Source of the DNA: Halictus rubicundus
Lineage: Eukaryota; Arthropoda; Insecta; Hymenoptera; Halictidae
Direction: 5' to 3'
DNA: 64,000 nucleotides
Assembly: GCF_050948215.1 (NCBI RefSeq)
Contig: NC_135153.1
Coordinates: 12,056,058 to 12,120,057, forward strand
The notes under the pieces are model-generated. The model worked only from the letters and a program-made list of their open reading frames with translations. It ran no database searches and was not told the DNA's origin. The first letter of the stretch is position 1. Each line of letters begins with the position of its first letter. Both the position numbers and the translations under genes were made by a program. Positions 38,301 through 45,379 of this stretch are shown one piece after another.

Positions 38301-39186
38301 AGTAGCTGCAATTTGACACAGTCTACTTGCGACATATATTACCACATATTACTTTCGACCTAGTAAAATTATTAAAGAATTCTTATAACAAATGCAGACA
38401 AATTTAATTTTGCTTGAAAATCCGCAGTTACCACGTCTGAACAATTCTAATCATTACCTTCAATGAGCTAACGTTATGGTGTGTTTGATGATTGCAGAGG
38501 CGTTGAGAGCGATAGACGAAGCAGGCTGTGATATCTTGACGAGGCGACGTGTCCGCGAACGAGGAGAAGCACCCGGCGCGTTGTGGCACATCTACGCAGC
38601 CCGAGACGCCGATAAGATTCGAGATCTGTTGAACGCCGTGGCCTTGGAACGCGGGGCTCGTTTGGAACCCCATCACGACCCCATCCACGATCAGAGCTGC
38701 TATCTAGATGGACCATTGCGGGAACGCTTGTACCGCGAATACGGCGTCGAAGGGTAATTATCCATTTGATTGTGTAGGTTTTGGTTCAAGGGCACCTTCG
38801 GCCCTCTGGAAAAATCGTTACGCGACACCAGCCGCTGAACCGTTTAGGAATGATCACGTTCTTTCCGTTACAGGTACGCAATCGTCCAGTGCCTAGGCGA
38901 CGCGGTGTTCGTGCCAGCAGGCGCGCCTCACCAGGTCCGCAATCTCCACAACTGCATCAAAGTGGCGGAGGATTTCGTCTCTCCGGAGAACGTGTCGCAT
39001 TGTTTCCACCTGACGCAGGAGTTCCGGGCGTTGTCGGACACCCACACGAACCACGAGGACAAGCTGCAGATCAAGAACATCATTTACCACGCGGTGAAGG
39101 ATTCCCTGACCGTCCTGTCGAACGTGAAGGAGGAGACACTTGCCAAGCCGAAGAGCAACAACGAGATCAAGAAGGAGGAGACGTAG
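2446..39186 (+). CDS. Kdm3: KDM3/JMJD1-family JmjC lysine demethylase, 5'-partial, 10 visible exons
   Basis: The family removes methyl groups from histone H3 lysine 9 in the nucleus, using Fe(II) and 2-oxoglutarate. Coding exons read from the sequence are 2446-2593, 29904-30272, 30400-32574, 34261-34483, 35484-35893, 35985-36186, 36429-36577, 36780-38214, 38498-38753 and 38874-39186. All introns are GT-AG, and the phases (0,0,0,1,0,1,0,1,2) keep one open frame of about 1,892 residues to TAG at 39184. Domains on the visible protein: charged coiled coil (1-49), low-complexity region with Pro/His/Ser/Gln (50-900), basic segments (about 898-985), KDM3 zinc finger (about 1070-1225), LXXLL motif (about 1386) and JmjC (about 1610-1830), with H1677 and D1679 of the HxD pair and distal H1808. 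The first exon opens mid-codon, so the start codon and further N-terminal exons lie upstream of the window. The mammalian family has KDM3A, KDM3B and JMJD1C. Insects usually have one, so I use the generic symbol. Confidence 0.93.
3091..3372. repeat. Tandem repeat, about 124-bp unit, 2.3 copies
   Basis: The unit begins TTCAAGCAACCC...ACAGGGGAT and includes TTTATTCCACTCCAAT and AGCATTTATAATCT. Copies start at about 3100, 3222 and 3346, with 80-90% identity by eye. Confidence 0.8.
5324..5500 (-). mobile_element. D-family MITE (CAGTG ends, TA target)
   Basis: It begins CAATGAATCCTCGATATATGTC just after a TA (5322-5323) and ends GACATGTACAGAGAAATCAC-AGTG. The interior is collinear with the reverse complement of the copy at 26709-26876, including GGGTATACCCCGCGGTAGTGG. 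This copy is the more diverged one. Confidence 0.75.
6219..6680 (+). mobile_element. A-family piggyBac-like MITE, outer copy, split by another A copy
   Basis: The left part (6219-6358) starts TTAACCCTTTGAACTCGA. The right part (6607-6680) resumes with the expected internal sequence (AATATTTTGAATAATGATA) and ends near CTCGAGTGCGATCG. Between them, at the internal TTAA, sits a complete A-family copy. Confidence 0.75.
6359..6606 (+). mobile_element. A-family piggyBac-like MITE, complete inner copy
   Basis: Flanked by TTAA on both sides (6359-6362, 6603-6606). Terminal repeats: CCCTTTGCACTCGA at the left and TCGAGTGCTAAGGG at the right. 248 bp, non-coding. TTAA target plus CCCTTT ends fits piggyBac-type transposition. 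Confidence 0.85.
10583..10832 (-). mobile_element. A-family piggyBac-like MITE, nested
   Basis: TTAA at 10583-10586 and 10829-10832. Ends CCCTTAGCACTCGAG and GAGAGTGCAAAGGG, reverse orientation relative to the copy at 6359. Confidence 0.8.
10955..11285 (+). mobile_element. D-family element, long form (331 bp), nested
   Basis: Starts CAGTGAATTCTCGATACATG after TA (10953-10954) and ends CATCGAGAATTCCCTG before TA (11286-11287). It contains GTAGTGGGGATAATTCCGCGAC as in the short copies, plus extra internal sequence. Confidence 0.8.
13628..13935 (+). mobile_element. B-family piggyBac-like MITE, degenerate
   Basis: The left end CCCGTTGCCCTAAG has lost its TTAA. The right end is CGTAGTGGGTTAA. 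The interior CCTTTAAACCGAAATAAAATTC matches the copy at 22621. A second CTTTTAAACCGAAACAAAATTG suggests an internal duplication. Confidence 0.65.
14920..14972. repeat. (GA)n microsatellite
   Basis: GA units with a few G/A interruptions. Confidence 0.95.
16700..17500. repeat. Minisatellite, about 68-bp unit, around 12 copies
   Basis: Each unit contains AGGGCTAGCAAAAG followed by a TTCAGTTT...GGATAGACGACCTACTTCT...GA-type arm. Start points of the AGGxCTAGCAA word: about 16711, 16779, 16832, 16900, 16970, 17040, 17110, 17184, 17250, 17322, 17392 and 17461. The units alternate between two or more subtypes (AAAAGCCACTTC, AAGATGGGTCTCC), suggesting higher-order repeats. Confidence 0.85.
19140..19255. 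repeat. Isolated two units of the 16.7-kb minisatellite
   Basis: GACCTAGGGCCAGCAAAAGTGGC at about 19150 and ATGGCTAGCAAAAGTGGC at about 19232 match the minisatellite consensus 1.7 kb away. A further single unit lies reversed at about 27055-27080. Confidence 0.65.
21224..21470 (+). mobile_element. A-family piggyBac-like MITE
   Basis: TTAA 21224-21227, end TTCGAGTGCTAAGGGTTAA (21467-21470 TTAA). 247 bp, collinear with the copy at 6359. Confidence 0.85.
22621..22867 (+). mobile_element. B-family piggyBac-like MITE
   Basis: Starts TTAACCCCTTGCCCTACAA. The right end GTGGTGCAAGAGGTTGA is a slightly decayed version of GTGCAAGGGGTTAA. It shows the uninterrupted interior CCGAAATAAAATTCTATTTT. Confidence 0.75.
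23170..23241. repeat. (CT)n microsatellite, interrupted
   Basis: CT units with TTTC interruptions. Confidence 0.95.
23320..23353. repeat. (CGG)n microsatellite
   Basis: About 11 GGC units in a row, close to a CT tract and a pentamer tract. Confidence 0.95.
23488..23530. repeat. (ATCGG)n pentanucleotide microsatellite
   Basis: Seven ATCGG units followed by two ATCGA variants. Confidence 0.95.
23746..23959. mobile_element. E-family piggyBac-like MITE (TTAACACTAAACC ends)
   Basis: TTAA at 23746-23749 and 23956-23959. Inverted ends CACTAAACCCACCA and GTGGTAGGTTTAGTG. 214 bp, non-coding; sequence unrelated to families A and B. Confidence 0.85.
24140..24330. mobile_element. C-family small TIR element, decayed ends
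   Basis: The left ATTTTATGCATTTATAACAAAG and the right TTTTTATTTTGCATAAAAATCC match family C, but the outer GACTGCGG words are eroded. Confidence 0.5.
24881..25155 (-). mobile_element. B-family piggyBac-like MITE, reversed, right end lost
   Basis: TTAACCCCTTGCACTGCG at the left, GTAGGGCAAGTGGAT at the right. The interior is the reverse complement of the copy at 22621 (GGTTTAAAGGAAATTAATAAC). The expected final TTAA is replaced by the start of a C-family element. Confidence 0.75.
25152..25334. mobile_element. C-family small TIR element abutting a B element
   Basis: The left GGATATTATGAATTTATGGTAAAAATGGG and the right AGCATAAAGATCCGCAGTGA are both recognisable C ends. Confidence 0.6.
26709..26876 (+). 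mobile_element. D-family MITE, 168 bp, intact
   Basis: TA on both sides (26707-26708, 26877-26878). Inverted ends CAGTGATTTCTCTATATATG and ATATCGGGAATTCACTG, about 22 bp with 4 mismatches. A near-palindrome GGGGTATACCCC lies inside. TA target and CAGTG termini fit Tc1/mariner or pogo-type transposition. Confidence 0.85.
28396..28450. repeat. (CT)n microsatellite
   Basis: Two CT blocks separated by TTTCTATCTATTT. Confidence 0.95.
29904..30272 (+). CDS. Kdm3: Kdm3 exon: Pro/His/Gly-rich and Arg/Glu/Gln-rich segment
   Basis: The acceptor is CCACAG at 29903 and the donor is GTATGT at 30273. The exon holds 123 codons, phase 0 on both sides. It has a Pro/Gly/His-rich opening, a Gln-run, then about 60 residues of alternating Arg/Glu and Ala/Gln typical of a charged helix. 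An internal ATG lies at the third codon (29910), so a transcript starting in the preceding intron could begin translation here. The following intron is only 127 bp and contains a transposon end. Reading through it in frame meets a stop at about 30321, so retention would truncate the protein. Confidence 0.85.
30296..30334 (-). mobile_element. D-family element end inside a 127-bp Kdm3 intron
   Basis: CCAGGTCTTGGCGACATATA and the continuing TAGAAAAATCGCTG followed by TA match one terminus of the D family. The rest of the element is absent. Confidence 0.65.
30400..32574 (+). CDS. Kdm3: Kdm3 giant exon: 725-codon disordered region
   Basis: The acceptor is CTCAG at 30399 and the donor is GTATCT at 32575, phase 0 on both sides. 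The peptide is low complexity, rich in Pro, His, Ser and Ala, with His-Pro tracts at about 30990-31110 and 31140-31200 and a Pro-Ser-Pro-Ala repeat at about 32025-32085. A PLDLG pentapeptide (31639-31653) followed by basic SPKRK resembles a CtBP-binding motif beside a nuclear localisation signal. Near 32182-32220 the segment HKLKKAWLQRHS matches, from memory, a motif conserved in KDM3 proteins; this anchors the large exon to this gene rather than to an unrelated neighbour. GC content is much higher than in the flanking introns. Confidence 0.9.
32575..34260. other. Kdm3: Kdm3 intron, 1.7 kb
   Basis: AT-rich intron between GTATCT and GGTAG. I see no coding region or recognisable repeat in it, apart from short A/T runs. 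Confidence 0.8.
34261..34483 (+). CDS. Kdm3: Kdm3 exon: basic plus acidic/serine-rich linker
   Basis: The acceptor is GGTAG at 34260 and the donor is GTTAGT at 34484. The exon is 223 bp, entering in phase 0 and leaving in phase 1. It begins with a strongly basic stretch (VKRKKGAARRQQ) that could act as a nuclear localisation signal, followed by a Ser/Glu/Thr-rich linker. A stop codon lies immediately upstream of the acceptor in this frame, so the exon cannot start earlier. No catalytic motif is present. Confidence 0.82.
34484..35483. other. Kdm3: Kdm3 intron, 1.0 kb
   Basis: AT-rich intron between GTTAGT and TTGTAG; nothing further recognised. Confidence 0.8.
35484..35893 (+). CDS. Kdm3: Kdm3 exon: AT-hook-like basic motif and start of zinc-finger region
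   Basis: The acceptor is TTGTAG at 35483 and the donor is GTGAGT at 35894. The exon is 410 bp, entering in phase 1 and leaving in phase 0. Near its start is RKRGRRPK, close to but not identical with the RGRP core of AT-hooks. After a Gly/Arg-rich linker comes the conserved KDM3 segment with LQDGACFEVAPKLAKCREC, followed by a Phe/Arg/Tyr-rich block. The Cys pairs here belong to the extended zinc-binding module that precedes the main finger in the exon at 36429. Confidence 0.9.
35985..36186 (+). CDS. Kdm3: Kdm3 exon: linker between the two zinc-binding parts
   Basis: The acceptor is TTACAG at 35984 and the donor is GTAAGC at 36187. The exon is 202 bp, phase 0 in and phase 1 out. The peptide has a Lys/Asp-rich stretch followed by an amphipathic segment (LLRQVGDQFCDLL) that ends in charged residues. 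The phase and position between the two zinc-finger exons require it for the open frame. Confidence 0.9.
36429..36577 (+). CDS. Kdm3: Kdm3 exon: core zinc finger
   Basis: The acceptor is TTGACAG at 36428 and the donor is GTAAGA at 36578. The exon is 149 bp, phase 1 in and phase 0 out. It encodes the spacing C-X2-C-X7-H-X2-C-X2-C-X4-C-X2-C (from CDVC to CIDC), the zinc finger diagnostic of KDM3/JMJD1 proteins and needed for demethylase activity in mammalian KDM3A. All metal ligands are present. Confidence 0.95.
36780..38214 (+). CDS. Kdm3: Kdm3 exon: linker with LXXLL motif and N-terminal part of JmjC
   Basis: The acceptor is AATCAG at 36779 and the donor is GTATGT at 38215. The exon is 1,435 bp, phase 0 in and phase 1 out. 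It continues the Cys-rich region (WLLCTNR, HECRGEWGIPQHCGC), then an Asp/Glu/Lys/Asn-rich linker. TLRELL (about 37255-37272) matches the nuclear-receptor-box position of mammalian KDM3 proteins. The JmjC domain follows, with the metal ligands H (38133-38135) and D (38139-38141) in HLDISDAVNVMVY, and upstream NYRIFQDQWKRGQPVIVSDV as the JmjN-proximal entry. Confidence 0.96.
38266..38430. mobile_element. C-family TIR element in a Kdm3 intron
   Basis: TAGACTACGGATTTTATGCA at the left and GAAAATCCGCAGTTA at the right. 165 bp of a 283-bp intron. Confidence 0.7.
38498..38753 (+). CDS. Kdm3: Kdm3 exon: middle of JmjC domain
   Basis: The acceptor is TTGCAG at 38497 and the donor is GTAATT at 38754. 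The exon is 256 bp, phase 1 in and phase 2 out. It encodes the segment with GALWHIYAARDADKIRDLL and the helix ending in LYREYGVEG, which in the family lies between the HxD pair and the distal histidine strand. Confidence 0.95.
38874..39186 (+). CDS. Kdm3: Kdm3 terminal coding exon: end of JmjC, distal His, C-terminus
   Basis: The acceptor is TTACAG at 38873. The first base completes a glycine codon, followed by YAIVQCLGDAVFVPAGAPHQV, the strand carrying the third iron ligand (His codon 38929-38931). The continuing NCIKVAEDFVSPENV, HLTQEFR and NTHTNHEDKLQ-like text is close to mammalian KDM3A/B. A Lys/Glu-rich tail ends at TAG 39184-39186. No truncation or frameshift was seen. Confidence 0.96.
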
Positions 39187-40369
39187 CCCTAGGCCCCCTG
39201 TCGCGGTCGCAAGAGCCGTTGTTGATTACTTTGTTCGACGAAGAAATCTCACTGCGATCCAGTGAGTGCGAGAGGAACCTGTTGCCGCCCCTCTGTGCTC
39301 TCCCGAAACGCGCGTTGCGTGAACACACACATTATACACACGCCCGACGCGAATCGAGATTCGGGATGACCTGGGAGGTTCCGCGATAATGATTCGCGCA
39401 TTTCCATCGGGGGGTAGAAAGAGAATAAGAAAAGCCTGTACCGAGGTGCAAGAATTTGTTGTGATATTTGACGAGTAACTCGAAAGTTTGATTTAAATGG
39501 CTGTTGGCTGAGCCAATGGAGTTCAGGAGCGTGATGATAAAATACCGCGACGATGGAAAAGGAGTATTCTCGTTGTTTCATTTGAATGTCCTTTTTACAT
39601 ATTATATATAAATATATATATAAATATATTTTTTTTTCTGTTTCCTTTCTCGAGTAAACGCGAGCTGAGCGGACATGAAGTCCCCGGCGAGTATTTTGCA
39701 TTGAAGCATTGGAGGCCGGTGACATAGACCGAGAATCGCGCACCGCGGCGTCCATTTACCATTGTGATACCGGGAATGAGGACTTTGGATCATACATTAT
39801 TTGTAATTACTTATATCGTGCCTGTATTCAATACATACTGTCTATATTATATAAAATGTAGATAATCGATTTTACTGTGTAATGAATTCTTACTATAGCG
39901 AGTAAACGAGAGGATTGTCTAGAGGTACCTTTGTGCAATTAGATGTCGAATTATAAATGCGGCGGAAGCATCGCCGAGCGTTTATGAAAAGAACACGAAC
40001 ACACACACTCACACGAAGATTAAAAAAAAACAAACAAAAGAAACAGAAAAAAGAGAACGTGTATACTGTTGTTTAGATTTTTTGGATCAGTGATAATCGT
40101 CGATCCCGTGACCGTGCTCTCGTGATCTGGTGCTTTTGGTATATTCGATTGTATTAAAGACAACAAGGAGGAAGACGATGATGTGTAACGATGATGATAT
40201 TTCGAACAAGCGCTTTGCCAAAAAATGGCCGATATATGTTTCTCGCCTGCGATACTCTCGCGAGCCGAGCGATAACGGCCGCGAGAACGTAAACACTGCC
40301 TAACCCATTGTTCGCGTCAGTCCAAGATAACAGATAAGGTGACTCGGAAATTCATTACGCGTTAATCTC

Positions 40370-40375
40370 TTTCTA

Positions 40376-40436
<61 letters not shown>
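40370..40436. repeat. (CT)n microsatellite downstream of Kdm3
   Basis: Over 25 CT units with two short interruptions. Confidence 0.95.
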
Positions 40437-40438
<2 letters not shown>

Positions 40439-41854
40439 GCAGTGTTCGATGCAAACTCGCGTGCGCGCGCGCGCACGATAAAAACGCGTCGTGTTTCGGT
40501 TTTTGTCCTTCTTCGAAAAATATATCGGCTATACGGGAGCAAAGTACGCGATTCGCGAGAGGAAAACAAAGGTTTGTATCGCTTGTCGTTTTTAAAACAG
40601 AGGCATCAGAACTTTAACACAAAAGGTTTAACAAAAAAAAGCGGAACGCTTACGGAAGAAAAAATGTTCGTCGATATTAATTATATGTATATACATATAT
40701 ATATATATATATATGAATCGTCTCCGAGACGACGCAAGATTGAAACACACGCCCTGTACAGACTATTGAATTTAATGTTTTTATAGATTGGATTTTGACG
40801 TTGTGGCCCAGTGATGCGACCCAGTAGCAAGGGTGGTGAGACAAACAAACAAACAAACAAAAAAAAAAATTGAAATGAAATGAAATGTGGAAAAAAAAAC
40901 GTGGAATCTGTTATTTTTGTCAAATCACGCAAATGAAGAACCGTCTATCCGATAGAACAGCGATATTCTAATTGTATTGTAATTAGTAACTAATGACTGT
41001 CATAAACGTTATTTAACGCGAGGTGTGAAGGTGTAACACACACACACACGACTCTCGAAGTGCCAATGTTTTTGAACGACGTGGACATTCTCGCGTGGTT
41101 TGCGCGATGCGAACACGGATAAGAAAGGAAACGGATTTTAGTCATGCAACAAAACCGCGGATGAGAGGGCTCAGTTCCTATCATTTTAGAACCGACGTTG
41201 TTCGCGTTGTTCGCGTTCAAACGCGTCCGACTTCGAAAGCGATCGTCAGCCTTGATTGTTTTTGTTTTACTGTTTCTTTTAAACCGTTCACTCCCAATGT
41301 CTCAACAAAAAAAAAAAAAAAGAAAACATTCGTTTCGAACCTCCGTTTTATTTACAAACGCCAGATGCTTAAACGAAGCTGATGCCTGGTCGAGTCTGTG
41401 TTTTGCATTTTCGAATGTCGAATGGTTTAAATTAAAAAAAAAAAGAAAGAAAGGGCGACGACGAGAACTTTCGAGAGCGGACACTTGCGCGTAATTCGCC
41501 GTGACACGTTTATCGATCGTCGGACGATAGAACCACGGGCTCTGGTAATCGCGAGACCTCGAGCCTCGCGCGCGCGAGAGAGGAGAACGAACGAGGAAGA
41601 AGAAGAGGAAATGGAAGAAACCGAAGAACAAATCACTGAAAAATATCCTGGAGACCCGCAATTTCTTTGATCTCAACATTCGTCTAGCATACAACGACTT
41701 GATTAAAAGTAATATTTAACGAGTAAATTTTTAAATATCCTTAGTGTCGATAAGAGTAACGTTAATGTTTACGGGAGATACATGAGTGAACGGGACAGAG
41801 CAAGAAGAGGAAACGGCAGAAGTACCCTTTTATTGATTCACGAGCGTGTCGATG

Positions 41855-41942
41855 TTGATGATACGATGATGACGATAACGATGATGATGATGATGACGAC
41901 GATGATGATGTTGATGAAACGATGAACAATGATGATGATGTA
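41855..41942. repeat. (GAT)n/(GAC) trinucleotide tract
   Basis: GATGAT and GACGAT units over about 88 bp. Confidence 0.9.
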
Positions 41943-42351
41943 TAAAGTTCTAGACAGGATAAGAAAGAAACATACTCTGTGTATTATTGCTGCAGACAAA
42001 GCTATTATTTGTCCCCCCCTAAACCCCTGGTCCCCCTCCCCCGACACCCGCTACGTGTATGTAAATACATTTATACATACATATATGTATACATATATAC
42101 ATATATAAATACGAAGAAGAAAACCGTAGGATTAAGGGATACACACTCCACGAAACATGGACAAACAGGAAGAAAAAAAAATCATACACTTTACACGCGT
42201 AGATAGATAGTTTATTATACCATTATTAATTATTATTAATTATTATCATTATTACGATTAATTATTACGCAGGAATACCGATATTTAAATGTTGCTGAAC
42301 TACGCGGCGATGAGAAGCACGATTTAAACGAACGAGCGAGAATATTGTGTA

Positions 42352-42379
<28 letters not shown>
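42352..42379. repeat. (GT)n microsatellite
   Basis: About 14 GT units. Confidence 0.95.
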
Positions 42380-42383
<4 letters not shown>

Positions 42384-42750
42384 GAGCGAGAGAGAGAGAG
42401 GGAACGAGAGCAAAAGTGAGAAAGTTTCGAAATGATTGTTTATGTGTGCGAGTGATTCGGGTGTGCGCGCGCGTGTATGTTGTTTTTTTGAGCGAACTTC
42501 CGGAAGGATGCGCGAGAGAACAAGGGGCCGTGTATTGGGGGCGGAGTGGAACGGATGATCAGACAAATTGTACAGCCCTTAGCTCCTAACGAAATCTATC
42601 CACCCCCAAAAAGTCCCGCACTACCCCACCACCGGCCGCCCCCAGTCATAGCAATTATGAACCGCGGGCCGGCAGGTCTGAGTATAATTTTTTGTACTGT
42701 GTAAATGTAAGAACATACGTTTGAATAAGAAAAATGTTTATATTACAAAA

Positions 42751-44880
42751 AACATCAACCGTGCACCAATCAATCGACCATCCCCCTCGGAAACGCGCCG
42801 GATCCTTTAGAAAACCATGGCGACAGAGGTGTGATTAGGCTGCTTACTCTGCTAGCGGTCAGTTGAAATTATTCGTCATTTGCATCAAGTCCAAGAAAAC
42901 GCTGCCAATCGCGCTAAATCATTAAAGGCTACACAGATAGATTAAGACGAATCGTCCGAGTCCTCATTATAGCGACCAGAGTGAGTCACCAGTCTCCACA
43001 CCTTTGCACGTTTATTCGTCTATTATCTTTTTTTCAGGAGTCTCGTTAGCGGACGCGGTCGAATAAATTTTTTCAGAGGAATCGGGCGGCACGAACTTCG
43101 AAAGTTAATCTCAATATGGGACTTGTTGCTCCGAGGCGACGCGGTAACTTGTTGCTCGTTGGCAAGGATTCAATAGTAATTTCTTTCACACAGCCCCCCC
43201 GGTAGTAAGGTTTCCCGAGACGTCAGTGACCTTGCCGTGGCTCGTGCGCGGAGATACTCGGCGTCTCATAAGTCCGGCAGCCATAAATGAATTTACAGCG
43301 GTACACGTGGAAGGTGTTTCTCAATACGATATAAATAGTGGCGTGGGGGTGGCGAGGAGGGCTCGGAGTAACGTATCTAAAGTTAACGATGACGATAAGG
43401 AAGGAGGAGGGACGAGGAATCAGCTGGGATCAGTGGGAGTGGCTGTAACGTAAGAATGAGCAGAGGAAGAACTCGTTTTCCATTCATAGATCCCACTCGC
43501 GTCCACGGCGAAACTTTCTGATTCGAATTCGAGGAGCGTTTATCCGCGGTAGAAAAATGAGAAAGCTGACTTATTAATTCGTAAACGTAGCCACGTGCAT
43601 TTAAACACGTGTCGATGCTCAACTCATACTGGTCTAACGCGTTCTCCTAGTGCTTTCTTCGATTCGCATGAGATTCTATAATACTGAAGCAGTGTGACCG
43701 CGGGGCCTTTTGACGATGGCTATACACTGCCAATGATAGCATATATCCGGCGTGAGGAGGACAGACAACCGATAAAACTGGTGTAAATCTGTGGTTAATG
43801 GTGTATAGCGCGTGACAGACCTAACCGCTTTCGAAACACGATGATTACTCATCGCGTTCAGAATTTTCAAGGAAGTGATAAATTAACCGGAGAGAAAAAC
43901 TCCTCTTTATTAAAGCAGCCTGGCAAATTAACCGTGAACTGTATCGGCAAGCCCTTCTATCAATCTCATTAATCACGCCATTTTATTTTTATCGCGTTTA
44001 TTTATAATATTATACGGAAACAGTTGAACGCGTTATCTTGTACCTCCGGTGCTTATGCAGCTCCTTAATTTGTCTTTGATGATTAACAGGCTGATTCATC
44101 TTTGTCGACCTCTGGTAGAGAGATAGCGAAGGACATTCAATTTTTTACGGGGATATTGTTTGTGTGGAAATTGAAAAAGTCGCCCGCGGTAGCCCCTGAA
44201 TTCATGCTACCCGGTAGACAGAGATTCCAACGATGATGAGACAACGATGAGTTACAGAATAATTTTTACTGGAAAACCTGCTTAAATCTCCACTCTTTCA
44301 AAGCCTGCACACAATTTTTGGTTGGAGATATTATTCTCATCAAAAAATATCATTTTCGTTGGCAGTTCCAGACCCGGTCGGCCCCATAATTCATGCTTCT
44401 CGATCAACAGGTCTATGTTTACCCGCCTGGCACACCGAATCAACGCTGACCTGTGAAACATTTTTTATTGGAAGATGTGCTCGAATTCCCACGCTTTCAA
44501 AGCGTCCACACAGTTTTCGGTTAGAAACATTAATTACATCCGAAAATAACATTATTATTGAAGGTTCTAGACTTGTCCGGCCCCTGAAATCATGCTTACC
44601 GGTCGACAGGGCCACGTTCACGAGGCTGGTACAACGAAACAAGACCGAGCTACAGATTGATTTCAATTGGAAAACATGCTTCAATCTCCACTCTTTCAAA
44701 GTATCCACGCAATTTTTGCTTACAGACATGAACAAAATCGTAAAATATGTTTATTGCTGTTCTAGGCCCGGTGTCCGTCCCTGAATTCACGTTTCCCGGT
44801 GTACAAGTCAATGCCCCCACTCTCTCCGAATCGACTAATGCCTAAGGTATGCCCCCCACTCTTCAGTAAAACTGCGTGAC
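42751..44880. other. Intergenic region between Kdm3 and Ptpmeg2
   Basis: No gene is recognised. An AATAAA hexamer lies at 43062-43067. From about 44170 to 44810 there is a roughly 200-bp tandem repeat, listed separately. Confidence 0.6.
44170..44810. repeat. Tandem repeat, about 200-bp unit, 3+ copies
   Basis: Each unit runs from a CCCGGTCGGCCCCTGAATTCATGCT-like start (about 44184, 44375, 44575, 44766) through CTTTCAAAGC(G/C)TCCACACA. It lies just upstream of the Ptpmeg2 promoter region. Confidence 0.8.
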
Positions 44881-45346
44881 ACCCCTTATGGATCAGGCAG
44901 TAGCGCGTGGTACAGTGTGTCGCCTACACGGGGTTGTGCAGTCCGTGCGTTCAAGATGGCGCTGAACCCGTGCCGAGAAAGACGGCGATCGAGCGTCTGA
45001 ACGGACAGAGAGAGAGTCTGCGGTGCACGGCGTTCGTGTTCGCCTATATCGTGGTGTCGAGCGTCGGACAATGAACGTGAGCCGGACCGATCTATCAGTC
45101 GACGAAGTGACTCGGGCCGGCAGTCGATCGCGAGGATCCGCTTGAAAAAAAAAAAAAGGAAAAACGGAGCGAGACAGAGAGAGGATCCCCGTGGAGGAGA
45201 GGAAAACAGGGAAACGCGCGGCGGCAGCAGCAGCTCGCGGGCACAAAATGTGGCAGTGGATCGTGGGACTAGCCTCGAAACGAAGTATCCGTTAGCGAGT
45301 GGTGCGCGGCTTTTTTGTCGGTTATGTCAGTGCGCGTCAAGTCAAA
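44881..45346 (+). promoter_or_regulatory. Ptpmeg2: Probable Ptpmeg2 promoter and 5' UTR with upstream ATGs
   Basis: This CpG-rich segment directly precedes the Ptpmeg2 start codon. It contains CAAGATGGCG at about 44952-44961, which resembles a YY1-type promoter element. No TATA box was seen. Short upstream ORFs begin at 44956 (15 codons with stop, ends 45000), 45071 (25 codons with stop, ends 45145) and 45324 (13 codons with stop, ends 45362; overlaps the main start out of frame). Which of these lie in the mRNA depends on the unknown transcription start. Confidence 0.45.
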
Positions 45347-45362
45347 ATGGCAGCCACGTTAA
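45324..45362 (+). promoter_or_regulatory. Upstream ORF overlapping the Ptpmeg2 start codon
   Basis: ATG at 45324 opens a 12-residue frame that passes over the Ptpmeg2 ATG at 45347 in a different frame and stops at TAA 45360-45362. Its context (GGTTATGT) is weak. If transcribed, ribosomes starting here could not use the main start by simple reinitiation downstream. Confidence 0.4.
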
Positions 45363-45379
45363 CCGTCGAGCAGGAGCAG
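45347..45379 (+). CDS. Ptpmeg2: Ptpmeg2 exon 1: start codon and first 11 residues
   Basis: ATG at 45347 in the context TCAAAATGG starts an 11-codon exon ending in Glu-Gln-Glu-Gln, closed by the donor GTAAGA at 45380 in phase 0. It was chosen because the join to the exon at 49526 gives EQEQ-ATKEF, matching the vertebrate PTPN9 N-terminus. An overlapping upstream ORF (45324-45362) covers this start in another frame. Confidence 0.85.

Larger units (their letters stand above)
39187..42750 (+). other. Kdm3: Probable Kdm3 3' UTR and downstream flank
   Basis: This region follows the Kdm3 stop. It holds (CT)n at about 40370-40435, (AT)n at about 40697-40714, several A-runs (40020, 40860, 41308, 41433), a GAT/GAC trinucleotide tract (41855-41942), (GT)n at 42352-42379 and AT-rich TATA-like runs at 39600 and 42070. 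No canonical AATAAA was found between the stop and 42750; a variant AATAAG lies at about 42724, and AATAAA occurs at 43062-43067. The length of the transcript here is therefore inferred, not shown. Confidence 0.35.
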
